NCBI RefSeq assembly: GCF_000429445.1
Contig: NZ_AUBW01000021.1
Location: forward strand, 1 to 64,000
DNA length: 64,000 bases
From: Algoriphagus terrigena DSM 22685
GTDB taxonomy: Bacteria; Bacteroidota; Bacteroidia; Cytophagales; Cyclobacteriaceae
Direction of reading: 5' to 3'
This document shows positions 16,280 to 25,599 of this stretch, in pieces; within the stretch, counting starts at the first letter, position 1, and each line of letters starts with the position of its first letter. The notes beneath the pieces were generated by a model. That model was not told the DNA's origin. It worked only from the letters and a program-made list of their open reading frames with translations, and searched no databases. Position numbers and translations under genes: made by a program.

Positions 16280-17434
16280 CTAAAATGTAATTGTCTTATG
16301 AAATATCAGGGGAACTTCAGTCAGGTATCTGGCGATCTGAAGGCCGGCATCTCCCCCACCGTAGACATTGGATGACTGGGGTCTTGGGGAGGATTTAATC
16401 TTCTGGATAGTCGTTAGGATGTCATTTCTGTCATAACCCACGTCATGGACATTGTGGCCTCTTTCACGCTTGTTTTGTCGGCTGCCGATATTTATAACAG
16501 GAACTCCCAAGAAAGCGCATTCTCTTATCCCCACCGAGGAATTTCCGACCAGTCCCTTGCTGTTGACCAGCAGTTTTAGAAAATCAGTGGGATCCATATT
16601 TTTGAAAAAATGAAAATTTTCCAAGCTGTTGTTCTCCCTGAATGCCCGTATTCCGGTACTCGTCCCGTCTGCACCGGCATCCACGTTTGGCCAAAACCAG
16701 AAAACGGGGTCCCCTGTGGCGTGCATTGCATGAAGCGTCTCCTCAATATGTGATCTTGAATAAGTCACCTCGGTGGTTACAGGATGCTGCATCACTACCC
16801 AGTATCCTTTCGAATAATCCGGATGGCCTCCGACCCCTCCATATTTTTGGATCGGGTCAAAGTCCAGGCTTGGTTCATTGAGGACTCGACTCGCCAAATC
16901 GATACTCGGGCAGCCTGTATTAAAGACAAATTCACTCGCCTCACCCAATTTCAAAACACGTTCATAGGCGTCATTGGAAGCTACAAAATGATAGTCTGCT
17001 AGTTTAGTGATGGAGTGTCTAACTTTCTCGTCGATGTTTCCAGTGACTTCCCCTCCCTGAATATGTGCAAGAGGAATATTCATATAGGCAGCCGATATAG
17101 CGGTTGCCATCGTTTCAAAGCGGTCCGCTACCGTGACCACGATATCCGGATTGAGGTTATCAAATACAGTAGAGAGTTCAAGAATGCCGATTCCGGTCGT
17201 CTTGGCTGCTGCCGTTAAATTTTCGCCTTCAAGAACGTTAAAAACCTTTGCAGCAATTTTGAACCCGTCATTTTCAATGGTTTTAGTCGCATTTCCATAG
17301 CGATCCAATAAAGCGGAGGCCGCAACAACCAATTGAAGTTCGAGTTCCGGATTGTCCCTGATAGCTTCCAGCGCGGTTTTGATTCTCGAATAAGATGGTC
17401 TTGCAGTGACCACTACACAAATTTTTCTTTTCAT
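16280..17434 (-). CDS. neuC: UDP-N-acetylglucosamine 2-epimerase (hydrolysing)
   Basis: This enzyme converts UDP-GlcNAc to ManNAc and UDP (NeuC) or the diacetyl-bacillosamine analogue (LegG). The 384-residue protein starts MKRKICVVVTARPSYSRIK. The motifs DRFETMATAISAA, IPLAHIQGGEVTGNIDEKVRH and GNSSVGIRECAFLGVPVINIG are those of the hydrolysing epimerase family. The ATG at 17434 overlaps the neuB stop (ATGA). A TTG/ATG further upstream would overlap neuB by more than 40 bases and add residues unlike the family start, so it was rejected. With NeuB and NeuA next to it, and no LegB/LegC-like pair nearby, the ManNAc to Neu5Ac route is the simplest reading. Confidence 0.85.
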   Translation of the reverse strand: MKRKICVVVTARPSYSRIKTALEAIRDNPELELQLVVAASALLDRYGNATKTIENDGFKIAAKVFNVLEGENLTAAAKTTGIGILELSTVFDNLNPDIVVTVADRFETMATAISAAYMNIPLAHIQGGEVTGNIDEKVRHSITKLADYHFVASNDAYERVLKLGEASEFVFNTGCPSIDLASRVLNEPSLDFDPIQKYGGVGGHPDYSKGYWVVMQHPVTTEVTYSRSHIEETLHAMHATGDPVFWFWPNVDAGADGTSTGIRAFRENNSLENFHFFKNMDPTDFLKLLVNSKGLVGNSSVGIRECAFLGVPVINIGSRQNKRERGHNVHDVGYDRNDILTTIQKIKSSPRPQSSNVYGGGDAGLQIARYLTEVPLIFHKTITF

Positions 17435-18432
17435 TCTCCTGTGTGGATGTGTTCGGGTTTTAAAAAGTCCCATTGCTTTAAGTCCTGGATCACGCTTTTC
17501 CCCAAGACGCTGCGATAGGCGGCAGCAGAAATTCCCTGGTCACCGGGCTTTTTTGATTCCAGATCTTCAAACCGTAAAACATCGCCTTTTTTTAGATCTT
17601 TGTTGACAGCGAGGGACTTCCCAAAGATTCGCTTTAGCTCATCATATTTGCGGATGTCTGACTTTTTTACCGGACTGGCGATTGACCTTTGAATCTCCCT
17701 AATTCCCTGGGCTAGTACCTTGGTTTGATCAATGGTAATACTGGCTGCGGTGTCGGGTCCAAATTGTCTTCTATCAAACACGACATGAAATTCAAAAATC
17801 TCCGCTCCCAATGCAGCAGCCGCCAGGCAGGAGTAAATATTCCCACTATGGTCCGAAAACCCAATCGGGATCTTGAACTTTTCCCCTAAAATCCCAATCA
17901 CATTTAGGCCCCATTGTTCTGGAGACGTGGGATACGCAGTCGTACATTGAAGCACCGAAATCGGATTGGGGAAGGTTTTCAGAAAATCTATCGTACGCTC
18001 CAATTCCTCCAAATCGCTCATACCAGAACTCAATATGATCGGCTTTCCGGTCTTTGCAATTTTCTCCAACATGAGCAGATTGCTGATTTCCCCCGAACCA
18101 ATCTTTATCGCATCGACGCCGACCCGGTCCAATAAATCGACTGCTGCATTGCTAAAGGGTGAGGAAATAAATTTCAACCCTACCTCATGGCAATGATTGG
18201 CTATTCCCTGCCATTGCTCAGGGGAAAACTCCATGCGTTTCCAGTAATCATACCGGGTGGGATCCTGACGGGAAAATTTCACCCGAAAAGGTTCCAATGC
18301 TGAACTCTCGGCTTCTGCAATGTGAGTTTGGAATTTTACTGCATCTACGCCTGTGTCAGCCAGGGCGTCTATAAAAGCGTGTGCATTACCCAGACTGCCG
18401 TCATGGGCTTGGGCGATTTCGGCTATGATCAT
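17431..18432 (-). CDS. neuB: N-acetylneuraminate synthase family enzyme with SAF domain
   Basis: The enzyme condenses phosphoenolpyruvate with ManNAc (or a diamino analogue) to form a nonulosonic acid. The 333-residue protein has the TIM-barrel motifs AEIAQAHDGSLGNAH, DAVKFQTHIAEAES, IKIGSGEISN, LQCTTAYPTSPE and IGFSDHSGN, then the C-terminal antifreeze-like SAF domain (about 275-333, KKGDVLRFEDLESKKPG). All expected parts are present. Its ATG directly abuts the stop of the giant adhesin gene with no base between them, so adhesin and sugar enzymes must come from one transcript. This is an unusual arrangement. Confidence 0.9.
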   Translation of the reverse strand: MIIAEIAQAHDGSLGNAHAFIDALADTGVDAVKFQTHIAEAESSALEPFRVKFSRQDPTRYDYWKRMEFSPEQWQGIANHCHEVGLKFISSPFSNAAVDLLDRVGVDAIKIGSGEISNLLMLEKIAKTGKPIILSSGMSDLEELERTIDFLKTFPNPISVLQCTTAYPTSPEQWGLNVIGILGEKFKIPIGFSDHSGNIYSCLAAAALGAEIFEFHVVFDRRQFGPDTAASITIDQTKVLAQGIREIQRSIASPVKKSDIRKYDELKRIFGKSLAVNKDLKKGDVLRFEDLESKKPGDQGISAAAYRSVLGKSVIQDLKQWDFLKPEHIHTGE

Positions 18433-21400
18433 TTATCGGATTAGTACAAATACTCCGGACAGCTCGTGAATATCTCCGGATCGGGCTTGGTATTTCACTT
18501 TGTAAACATAGTTACCATTCGGAACATTCTTACCATTCAAAGTACCATCCCAACCAATATCCTCGAGATCAGTGGAATTATAGATAAGCTCTCCCCAAGT
18601 ATTGAAAACATAAAAGTCAATTGCAGAGATGCCCCGATGGATTGGCTTGAAGTATTGGTTTTTCTGACCGCCTGGGGTAAAGGCGTTGGGTACCATGACT
18701 TTGTATTCATCGGTCACAAGCAGCTGCATAACAAACTCGGATTGGCAACCGAATTCATCTATGGTAGAAAGGCGAACCGTATAGGTTCCCTTTTGTGTAT
18801 AGGTATGCGACGGATTCTGCGACGAACTTCCCGCTCCATCGCCGAAATCCCAGTTCCAGACGATAGCACGGCCAACAGTTAAGTCCTGAAACTGAACTGG
18901 CTCCAGTATCTGAACTTTGTCGTTTGTGACAATTGTGCCGTCTCCTATATCAGCAGCGTATTGGAATTTAGCCACCAAAAGAGAATCCGAGATGATGACT
19001 TTAATCCTGAGCTGCTCATTCCAGCAGTTGGCGCCCTTCAGGCTGGAGCTCACCCGGTAGTCACCGGTAACATCGACAGCCGCCAATTGGTCGAGCCTAA
19101 GTGCTGAGCCGTCCGGATTCACCACATCGTAGTCGTAGAGCGTCGGATTGAATCCCTCGATGAAATTCGTCAGATCCACGGTTTCACTGGGGTCGCAGAC
19201 GACGGAAGGATTTGAGACTCTAAGTGTAGGTATTGAAGACACGTAGATATTTACCGGCTTAAGTTCAACGGCACAGATTCCAGGCCCTGCAGCCATCACG
19301 TAATAGGTGTACGGCGTATCTCTGGCAACTAGCCCGGAAACTGTCAATTCTCCACTTGAACTTATTGAATAAGTCACTCCATTGCTCGTTCCTGAAGAGA
19401 TCGGCTGGGACTCATTTGAGTCAAAGTACCAGCTAAACGACGACGGGGTATTGGTAGGGACAGAGGGCAAAATTTGGGCAACTTCTCCTTCGCACAAGCG
19501 CTGGTCTTCGGCAACTATCTCGGTGGGCACTTCCACCAAATCAAGTGGCTCGTCGAGCAAGATAGTGCAACCTTCAGCATCCGAAATTTCAAATTGGTAG
19601 ATTGCTGAACTGATTCCGCTTATGACAACATTGCCGCTAGCGTCTGCTTGAACGGCGCCCGTATTGACCCCGTCATTGATGATATCGACACTGTAGCCCG
19701 GGTATCCACCAACGACTGTAAAGCTTATCTCTCCGTTTGCCAGTGAGCATGTTGGATTTGCCTGGTTCAGATTGGTGACCTCCAATGGAGCCGACGGCCC
19801 CGTCACCTCAATACCTGTCAATTCAATAAAACAGCCTTGCGGAGTGTTCACCCTGATAGTGTATGTTCCGACCGGGACCTGGAAGACATTTGACGTTTGG
19901 TCGGGTTGGCCGTTGAGGCTGTACGTGTAGGATCCTGAACCTCCGGAAGCGTTGACTTGAATTTCTCCCCCCTCTCCGTAGCAGATTTCGTCCGTCACAC
20001 TGGCAGTCGCTGAAGGTGAGTTGAAAACCCTAACCTTTGCTTCCGCAACAAACCCCACACAGACTCCACCTCCTGAGGCGGTAAGGTAATAGGTGTATGC
20101 TGTATTGGAAGTAGCCAAGCCAGAGACCGTCAAAACTCCATTGCCCCCGATCTGATAGGTTGCCCCTCCTACAGTCGAACCGGAAACAATCGGTTTTGCG
20201 CCGGCGGCATCAAAGGTCCAATGATACGTAGCACCCGAAGCTGTCGGATCCAGCGTTGGAGCGAATACTGCATCCTCTCCAGAACAAATCTCCAGATCAT
20301 CGATCAAAATCTGGGTCGGGCCGTCGACCAGCTCCACTGGATCGGTGACAATCTGGCAACCCTGAGCGTCCGTCACTTCGAAATGGTAGAGTCCTGTTGC
20401 TAAGTCGACGATGGACAGAATTCCATTAGACGAAGCGAATGTAGAAGAAGCAACTCCGTTTTTGACGAGTGTCACCGAATACGGCGACCATCCTCCAGAA
20501 ATCAGTGCATCTATTTTTCCGTTGCTTGCGCCGCATCCCGGATCGATATCCGCCATGTCGGAAATTGCCAACGCACTTGTCGGAGATTCTATAGTTACTT
20601 CCACTAGTTGGGGACAGCCTGCAGGTGAAGTCACTTCGATTGAATAGGTTCCAGCAGCCAGATTTTGAGCAAGCAATGCTGCCTCATTAATGGGCGCCTG
20701 CTTATTTATCGAATATAAGTACTCCGGTAACGCGCCGGATTCTATCAATAGCTTCCCATTGGTATCACCGAAACAGACTACGGGAGTGGTATTGAAGACC
20801 ACTTGTGGTATTTCGTAGACTCTGACGTCCGCCTTGATTTCCTGGCCGGTGCATTCCACAAAGAAATAGAAGTCATGTGTACCGGCCGGTAAGTTGTCGA
20901 CCTGAAGTTGCGGATTCAGCCAATCTGAATCGTCAATGGTGTAGCTGATTGAAGGATTTTGTGCATCTGCTCCGTTTGTGATTTGCCCTGTCTGCCCGGG
21001 CTCTTTATACCACTTTACCTCGGTAAATGCCGTCGGAGGAAGTGAGGGATCTGGCGCGAGATGGATAGGCCTGATAACTAGCGGTTCGCCGGCACATACA
21101 TCAATTGGATTAACCAAATTGTATACAGGATCGGAGGATTCTTCGATGACAAAACTGAAGACTTCCTGACAGCCCTCCCCATCGGAAACGAGTGCAAAAT
21201 AGGTATCCGGTCCAAGATCCGTGGTTCCGGTCAGAGTACCTGGAATAACCGCACCGGTCTCTGAGCCTTTTCTCCATTCAACCTGATAATCTCCCCAGCC
21301 ACCCGATATCTGAAGGTTTTCAATGCTCCCGTTTTCGAGATCACAGGATGCTCTCAATAGGTCAGGAGTATTAATCGTAACGGGTGCCGCAGGCCCTTCA

Positions 21401-24400
21401 ATTACTAAATCATAACTTACTTCGCATCCAATGTCATTTCTGATCTGAAGTTTGTACGGGCCTGGAGCCAGATCAGTATAGCTGGATGTCGGGGCAAACG
21501 GGGAACCGTTGATACTGAATTCGAATGTTCCGTTGCCTCCTTTAGGCACAACAGAAAGGGTACCATCAGCAGCACCAAAACAGGTTTCGTTTGTCACTGT
21601 GACGTCTCCTTCTATCGGAGGATAAACCGTCACATTCGCCTCCCTCACAAAGGTACAGACTCCGGGACCGGAGATCTCCAGATAATATTTGCGGGAACCG
21701 GCATCGAGGCCAGACACTGTCAAAGTCCCATCTGCTGCAATCTGGTACGAAGGACTTCCGGCAACAGGAGTCGAAGTTACTTCAATAGGCTCGCTGAGTG
21801 CCTGGTCTTTATACCAATCGAATACCGGTTTAACCGGCGCGGAGGTGGTGTAAGTCGGAGAAAGCTGCACATCATCCCCAAAGCAGGCCTCATCCGTCAA
21901 CGGGTCCAGATCTACAATAATCCCCGGATCATTGGTAAGCGTAAGGAAATCCGGATAGTCAACAGTACAGCCATTTTCATCAGAGATTGCCAGGGAATAG
22001 GTGCCGGGCTCCAGATCCTTCAGTTGGAAGGAATTTCCGGTTTGGGTAGAACTCATGGCAGTAATGTTCTTGCCATTTATCAAGACAGTGTAAGCTCCTG
22101 TTCCCCCGCTTATCTCAAATACTGCTTCTCCGTTGAAGAGCCCGCAAGTGGGATCCTTCATGGAAATTAGGCTTGGCTCGATCAGAGGAGGTTCTGTAAT
22201 AACCAGATCTGAAATCGTCGAGGTACATCCGTCTGAGCGGCGAATGATCAATTCATATACTCCGGGAGAAAGGTTTTTGTACAGTCCGTTGTTTGCTGCA
22301 AAAGGAAGGTTTACCCCATTGTCCCCTGTAAGGCTAAACTCGAAGGATGCCAGATTACCCGAGGGGATCTGCGCCTGAATAACCCCCGAATCCGCACCAA
22401 AACAGCTGATCTGGGTGATCAACGGTGCAGTCATAGTCGGTCCTTCGTTTACCTCAACTTCTGCAGGAATATATCCCTGATCGCAGACTCTGTCTCCCGT
22501 AACATTTAAGAAGTACTTGTAAGGAATAGCATTTGCTTTCAGCCCATCAATGGTCAGTTCAAGATTGGCATCTATGCTATACTGAAGGTCTCCTACTTGC
22601 AAACCGTCTGTAATGAGAACGTAGTCTCCTGCCGCATCTTGGTAGTACCACTTGAAATCCGGTGTGGAGGTGGAAGGCTGATTTACATCGATTACTACTG
22701 TCGCCGGGAACCCCTCGCATATCTCGGTACCCAAAACCGAAAAATTAGAGGACGGATCACCCGCTACATTCATCGTAATCTGCTGTTCACATCCCTCTCG
22801 ATCTACTACTCGGACTGCATAATTCTTAGCCGCCAATCCATCGACCTGATAAATCCCAGAGGGTTGGTAGGTCACCGGGCTTCCATCAACAGTGATCGAC
22901 TGGTAGGGTGTATTTCCTCCTTGGATAGAAAATTCTAGAGTGCCATTAGGAAGGCTACAATAACTGTTGATGGTTGCGATTGGTGCAAGTTGTAATGGCG
23001 CCGACGGTCCCTCAATCGTCACATCGACGATAGCTGTGTTACAGAACGAAGTGGAAGCGTAAACGGAATAGTTACCTGCTGACAGGGAGGTGAAGTTGCC
23101 TGTGGCGTTTGTAGCAAGTGCGTTGCCAGATTCATCCTCAAGTGTATAACTGAGAGGGCCCGTAACACCCGTCACTCTTGCAGTAACAGATCCGGAATTG
23201 GTAAGACACCAGTCATCCTGATTCGATACCGTGAAATCAAGAGGAGGGTGAATCTCCACTGTTGCAGAAATCAGAACATCTCCAAGGAAAGGGCAGAAAT
23301 TTCCTGTGGGAGTGCTTTGATCTTTTGCCTCCACATAAAATGTGTATGTCTTGATGGCTCCAGGTCCGGAATATTTTAGCCCGGTTAAGGTGATCTCACC
23401 GTTGGACTGGATGTTGACCTGAACAGGGTTCCCGTCGATTGTGACTGTGGACCCATTTACCAAAGCCCCTCCTGCCCTATTTGCGTTTAGGTACCAACTG
23501 AACTGGGGAGATGCACCGGAAGGATTATATAAGTTATCAATACTCGGAAGAAAAGAAACTGCCTCACCTTCGCAAATCGCCTTACTATCGGCATCGAGTT
23601 CTACTGGAGTTCCATTTTCCTGGTTGATTACCACATCGTGAGTTTCATAGCAGCCCCCAGAGCTCGAAGGATTCCAAACGTTCAGTGTGTAGGTCCCCAG
23701 GTTTAAACCCTGAAGGGCGAATACTCCCGTACCCGCGCTGTATGTATGGGTAGCGCCGGCCTTTCCGATGGATGTTCCATTGAACAGCCACTCGTAGTCG
23801 AAATCAGGAACCAGGCTGGAAACAGTCAAGCCAGACAAACTACCGTCTTCCTGACCGTCACAGCTGGGGTTCTCCACGGTAACCGCCGGATTGATAACCG
23901 GAAAAGGATTCGCAGTAACGGTAATTATCCCAGGCTCCGAGGTCAGACCATAGTTATCAGTGACATTGTAGTACACCTTCGCCTCTCCTGAAAACCCCGG
24001 CGCAGGTTCAAACCTGACGTTGACCACGTCCCTCAGCTGATTGAAATTACCTGTGTTCAAATCCTGCAATTCAGAATAAAAAGTACCCGCTAGATTACCG
24101 CTCGCGTCATAGACAGGAATGGTGTAATTAGAAGGGTTACACTTACTGACACAAAGGGAATTGTCCAGTCCACAGTAACCGAAATCTGTGGAAGGAACCG
24201 CGTTGTGTGGAGCACCTGGCGAGCTGTTGAATAGCTGAAGACAAGTGACGAATGCATCTGAAGTCGCCAAATCTACCTTGAACTCCATATCCAAATCTCC
24301 CTCGTTCACACAAAGGGTCTCATTTTGATCCGGCACTCCTGGCTCACTAATATTAGCTACATCCGATACGTTTACTGTAACGTTTGCGATTTCATGGAAA

Positions 24401-25413
24401 TTCGACCAACCGCCTGTTGCACCTGTAAATCCGATCTTTAATCTTGGAGGTGCAGGAAAAGGATAATTTACCGGCGGAAAAGAAATGTGCTGAGCGGCAG
24501 CCCCAAAAGTCGTGTGGTTGACCAGCATGTCGATCTTAATCTGGTATCCGACTCCACTGGGAATCAGCTCAATAAAGACCTTACGATATCCCGGTTGATT
24601 ACAATCCGTAACCCTATTAGGCCCTTTATGGTCAATTGGAAAATAACGATTGGGAGGTAAATCCGGAAGTATCGTTGGAGCATTAGAATCAGGAGTAGTT
24701 ACAAATCGATGATATACATCATAATTATTAGCCTCGGGAGAACGAATGGTAATACTGTTTCTAACTTTTGATTCCCAATTGGCAAGAGGTTGTCCTACAG
24801 TTCCAACCGCAAAATTACCCCATTCGTCCAATCCTATCCCGAGATATCCGCCCTTGATTCCGTTTTTACCGGGATCAACTGTTCCATCCAAGTTTACAAA
24901 AGGTGCATATCCCAAAGAACCACCCAACCATCCAATATTTACCGGTTCATCGGCGTCGAACATAAAGAACCCGATTCCATCCGCGGCATATTCAAATGGC
25001 ATATTCCCATAGGTGTAATATTCGAAGGACGTCTTAACCCCGAACTGTGAGGAGAACGGAATGTCTACGATGACATAGCCATTGTGCCATTCCAAATTGG
25101 GAGTAAGCTGGAGGGATTGGCCCGTAGCAGTAGGTGTATAGCTTCCTGTTGCACCTGTGGCATTATTTCGGATATTTCCTTTAATAATAGTATTTTCAAA
25201 CGGACCGGATCCCGTGAATGGTTCGCAGTAGGGAAACCCCTCTCTGGGGATCTCAACCTGGGCAATTGAGGATTGCTGGAAACAGAATACACTCAGGATA
25301 CAAAGAAAGATAAGCCTATACCCGAACCATCCTGACGAAGTGCTTAGGATACGCGTCTTGATATTTGATTTTTCCAATAATTGATTTTTAGTCAATTGAG
25401 TAAAGGTTCCCAT
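18433..25413 (-). CDS. Giant surface adhesin with lectin-like, SprB, PKD and T9SS C-terminal domains
   Basis: The 2,326-residue product has an N-terminal signal anchor after about 30 residues (YRLIFLCILSVFCFQQSSIAQ). Residues about 60-340 resemble a bacterial L-type lectin (AADGIGFFMFDADEP, GGYLGIGLDEWGNF). The body alternates SprB-type repeats (x-C-F/G-x2-NG...ISGG-G-Y) with Ig-like modules starting CEGE and containing WYxD and GxLTVSGL. The order Ig-SprB-SprB recurs five times with a DNA period of about 780-860 bases (Ig starts near 23567, 22709, 21870, 21090, 20273 and 19484). A PKD domain (WNWDFGDG) and a CHU_C/gliding-motility type sorting domain (VPNAFTPGGQKNQYF... to the end) close it. 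It should be secreted by the type IX system and attached to the outer surface, for adhesion or gliding. The neuB start follows with no gap. Confidence 0.9.
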   Translation of the reverse strand: MGTFTQLTKNQLLEKSNIKTRILSTSSGWFGYRLIFLCILSVFCFQQSSIAQVEIPREGFPYCEPFTGSGPFENTIIKGNIRNNATGATGSYTPTATGQSLQLTPNLEWHNGYVIVDIPFSSQFGVKTSFEYYTYGNMPFEYAADGIGFFMFDADEPVNIGWLGGSLGYAPFVNLDGTVDPGKNGIKGGYLGIGLDEWGNFAVGTVGQPLANWESKVRNSITIRSPEANNYDVYHRFVTTPDSNAPTILPDLPPNRYFPIDHKGPNRVTDCNQPGYRKVFIELIPSGVGYQIKIDMLVNHTTFGAAAQHISFPPVNYPFPAPPRLKIGFTGATGGWSNFHEIANVTVNVSDVANISEPGVPDQNETLCVNEGDLDMEFKVDLATSDAFVTCLQLFNSSPGAPHNAVPSTDFGYCGLDNSLCVSKCNPSNYTIPVYDASGNLAGTFYSELQDLNTGNFNQLRDVVNVRFEPAPGFSGEAKVYYNVTDNYGLTSEPGIITVTANPFPVINPAVTVENPSCDGQEDGSLSGLTVSSLVPDFDYEWLFNGTSIGKAGATHTYSAGTGVFALQGLNLGTYTLNVWNPSSSGGCYETHDVVINQENGTPVELDADSKAICEGEAVSFLPSIDNLYNPSGASPQFSWYLNANRAGGALVNGSTVTIDGNPVQVNIQSNGEITLTGLKYSGPGAIKTYTFYVEAKDQSTPTGNFCPFLGDVLISATVEIHPPLDFTVSNQDDWCLTNSGSVTARVTGVTGPLSYTLEDESGNALATNATGNFTSLSAGNYSVYASTSFCNTAIVDVTIEGPSAPLQLAPIATINSYCSLPNGTLEFSIQGGNTPYQSITVDGSPVTYQPSGIYQVDGLAAKNYAVRVVDREGCEQQITMNVAGDPSSNFSVLGTEICEGFPATVVIDVNQPSTSTPDFKWYYQDAAGDYVLITDGLQVGDLQYSIDANLELTIDGLKANAIPYKYFLNVTGDRVCDQGYIPAEVEVNEGPTMTAPLITQISCFGADSGVIQAQIPSGNLASFEFSLTGDNGVNLPFAANNGLYKNLSPGVYELIIRRSDGCTSTISDLVITEPPLIEPSLISMKDPTCGLFNGEAVFEISGGTGAYTVLINGKNITAMSSTQTGNSFQLKDLEPGTYSLAISDENGCTVDYPDFLTLTNDPGIIVDLDPLTDEACFGDDVQLSPTYTTSAPVKPVFDWYKDQALSEPIEVTSTPVAGSPSYQIAADGTLTVSGLDAGSRKYYLEISGPGVCTFVREANVTVYPPIEGDVTVTNETCFGAADGTLSVVPKGGNGTFEFSINGSPFAPTSSYTDLAPGPYKLQIRNDIGCEVSYDLVIEGPAAPVTINTPDLLRASCDLENGSIENLQISGGWGDYQVEWRKGSETGAVIPGTLTGTTDLGPDTYFALVSDGEGCQEVFSFVIEESSDPVYNLVNPIDVCAGEPLVIRPIHLAPDPSLPPTAFTEVKWYKEPGQTGQITNGADAQNPSISYTIDDSDWLNPQLQVDNLPAGTHDFYFFVECTGQEIKADVRVYEIPQVVFNTTPVVCFGDTNGKLLIESGALPEYLYSINKQAPINEAALLAQNLAAGTYSIEVTSPAGCPQLVEVTIESPTSALAISDMADIDPGCGASNGKIDALISGGWSPYSVTLVKNGVASSTFASSNGILSIVDLATGLYHFEVTDAQGCQIVTDPVELVDGPTQILIDDLEICSGEDAVFAPTLDPTASGATYHWTFDAAGAKPIVSGSTVGGATYQIGGNGVLTVSGLATSNTAYTYYLTASGGGVCVGFVAEAKVRVFNSPSATASVTDEICYGEGGEIQVNASGGSGSYTYSLNGQPDQTSNVFQVPVGTYTIRVNTPQGCFIELTGIEVTGPSAPLEVTNLNQANPTCSLANGEISFTVVGGYPGYSVDIINDGVNTGAVQADASGNVVISGISSAIYQFEISDAEGCTILLDEPLDLVEVPTEIVAEDQRLCEGEVAQILPSVPTNTPSSFSWYFDSNESQPISSGTSNGVTYSISSSGELTVSGLVARDTPYTYYVMAAGPGICAVELKPVNIYVSSIPTLRVSNPSVVCDPSETVDLTNFIEGFNPTLYDYDVVNPDGSALRLDQLAAVDVTGDYRVSSSLKGANCWNEQLRIKVIISDSLLVAKFQYAADIGDGTIVTNDKVQILEPVQFQDLTVGRAIVWNWDFGDGAGSSSQNPSHTYTQKGTYTVRLSTIDEFGCQSEFVMQLLVTDEYKVMVPNAFTPGGQKNQYFKPIHRGISAIDFYVFNTWGELIYNSTDLEDIGWDGTLNGKNVPNGNYVYKVKYQARSGDIHELSGVFVLIR

Positions 25414-25599
25414 TCAAAATTTAGAGCGTGCGTCAAGCAGATTCTTCCTCAAGTTAATTATTTGCCGGAAGGGAAATGGCCAACCCGGGATTTTTTGAAT
25501 TCACTCTCCGCAAAAAGCATGCACCAAAAAATTCTTTTAACGCCGGTGTTTTCTTTATCTTCATGAAACCCCTCGCAAACTGTGAAAATCGCCAACTGA

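Noticed and set aside
16280-17473. Upstream start at 17473 for the neuC-like gene
   Set aside because: It would overlap neuB by 43 bases and add residues outside the family; the ATGA overlap at 17434 is a better start.
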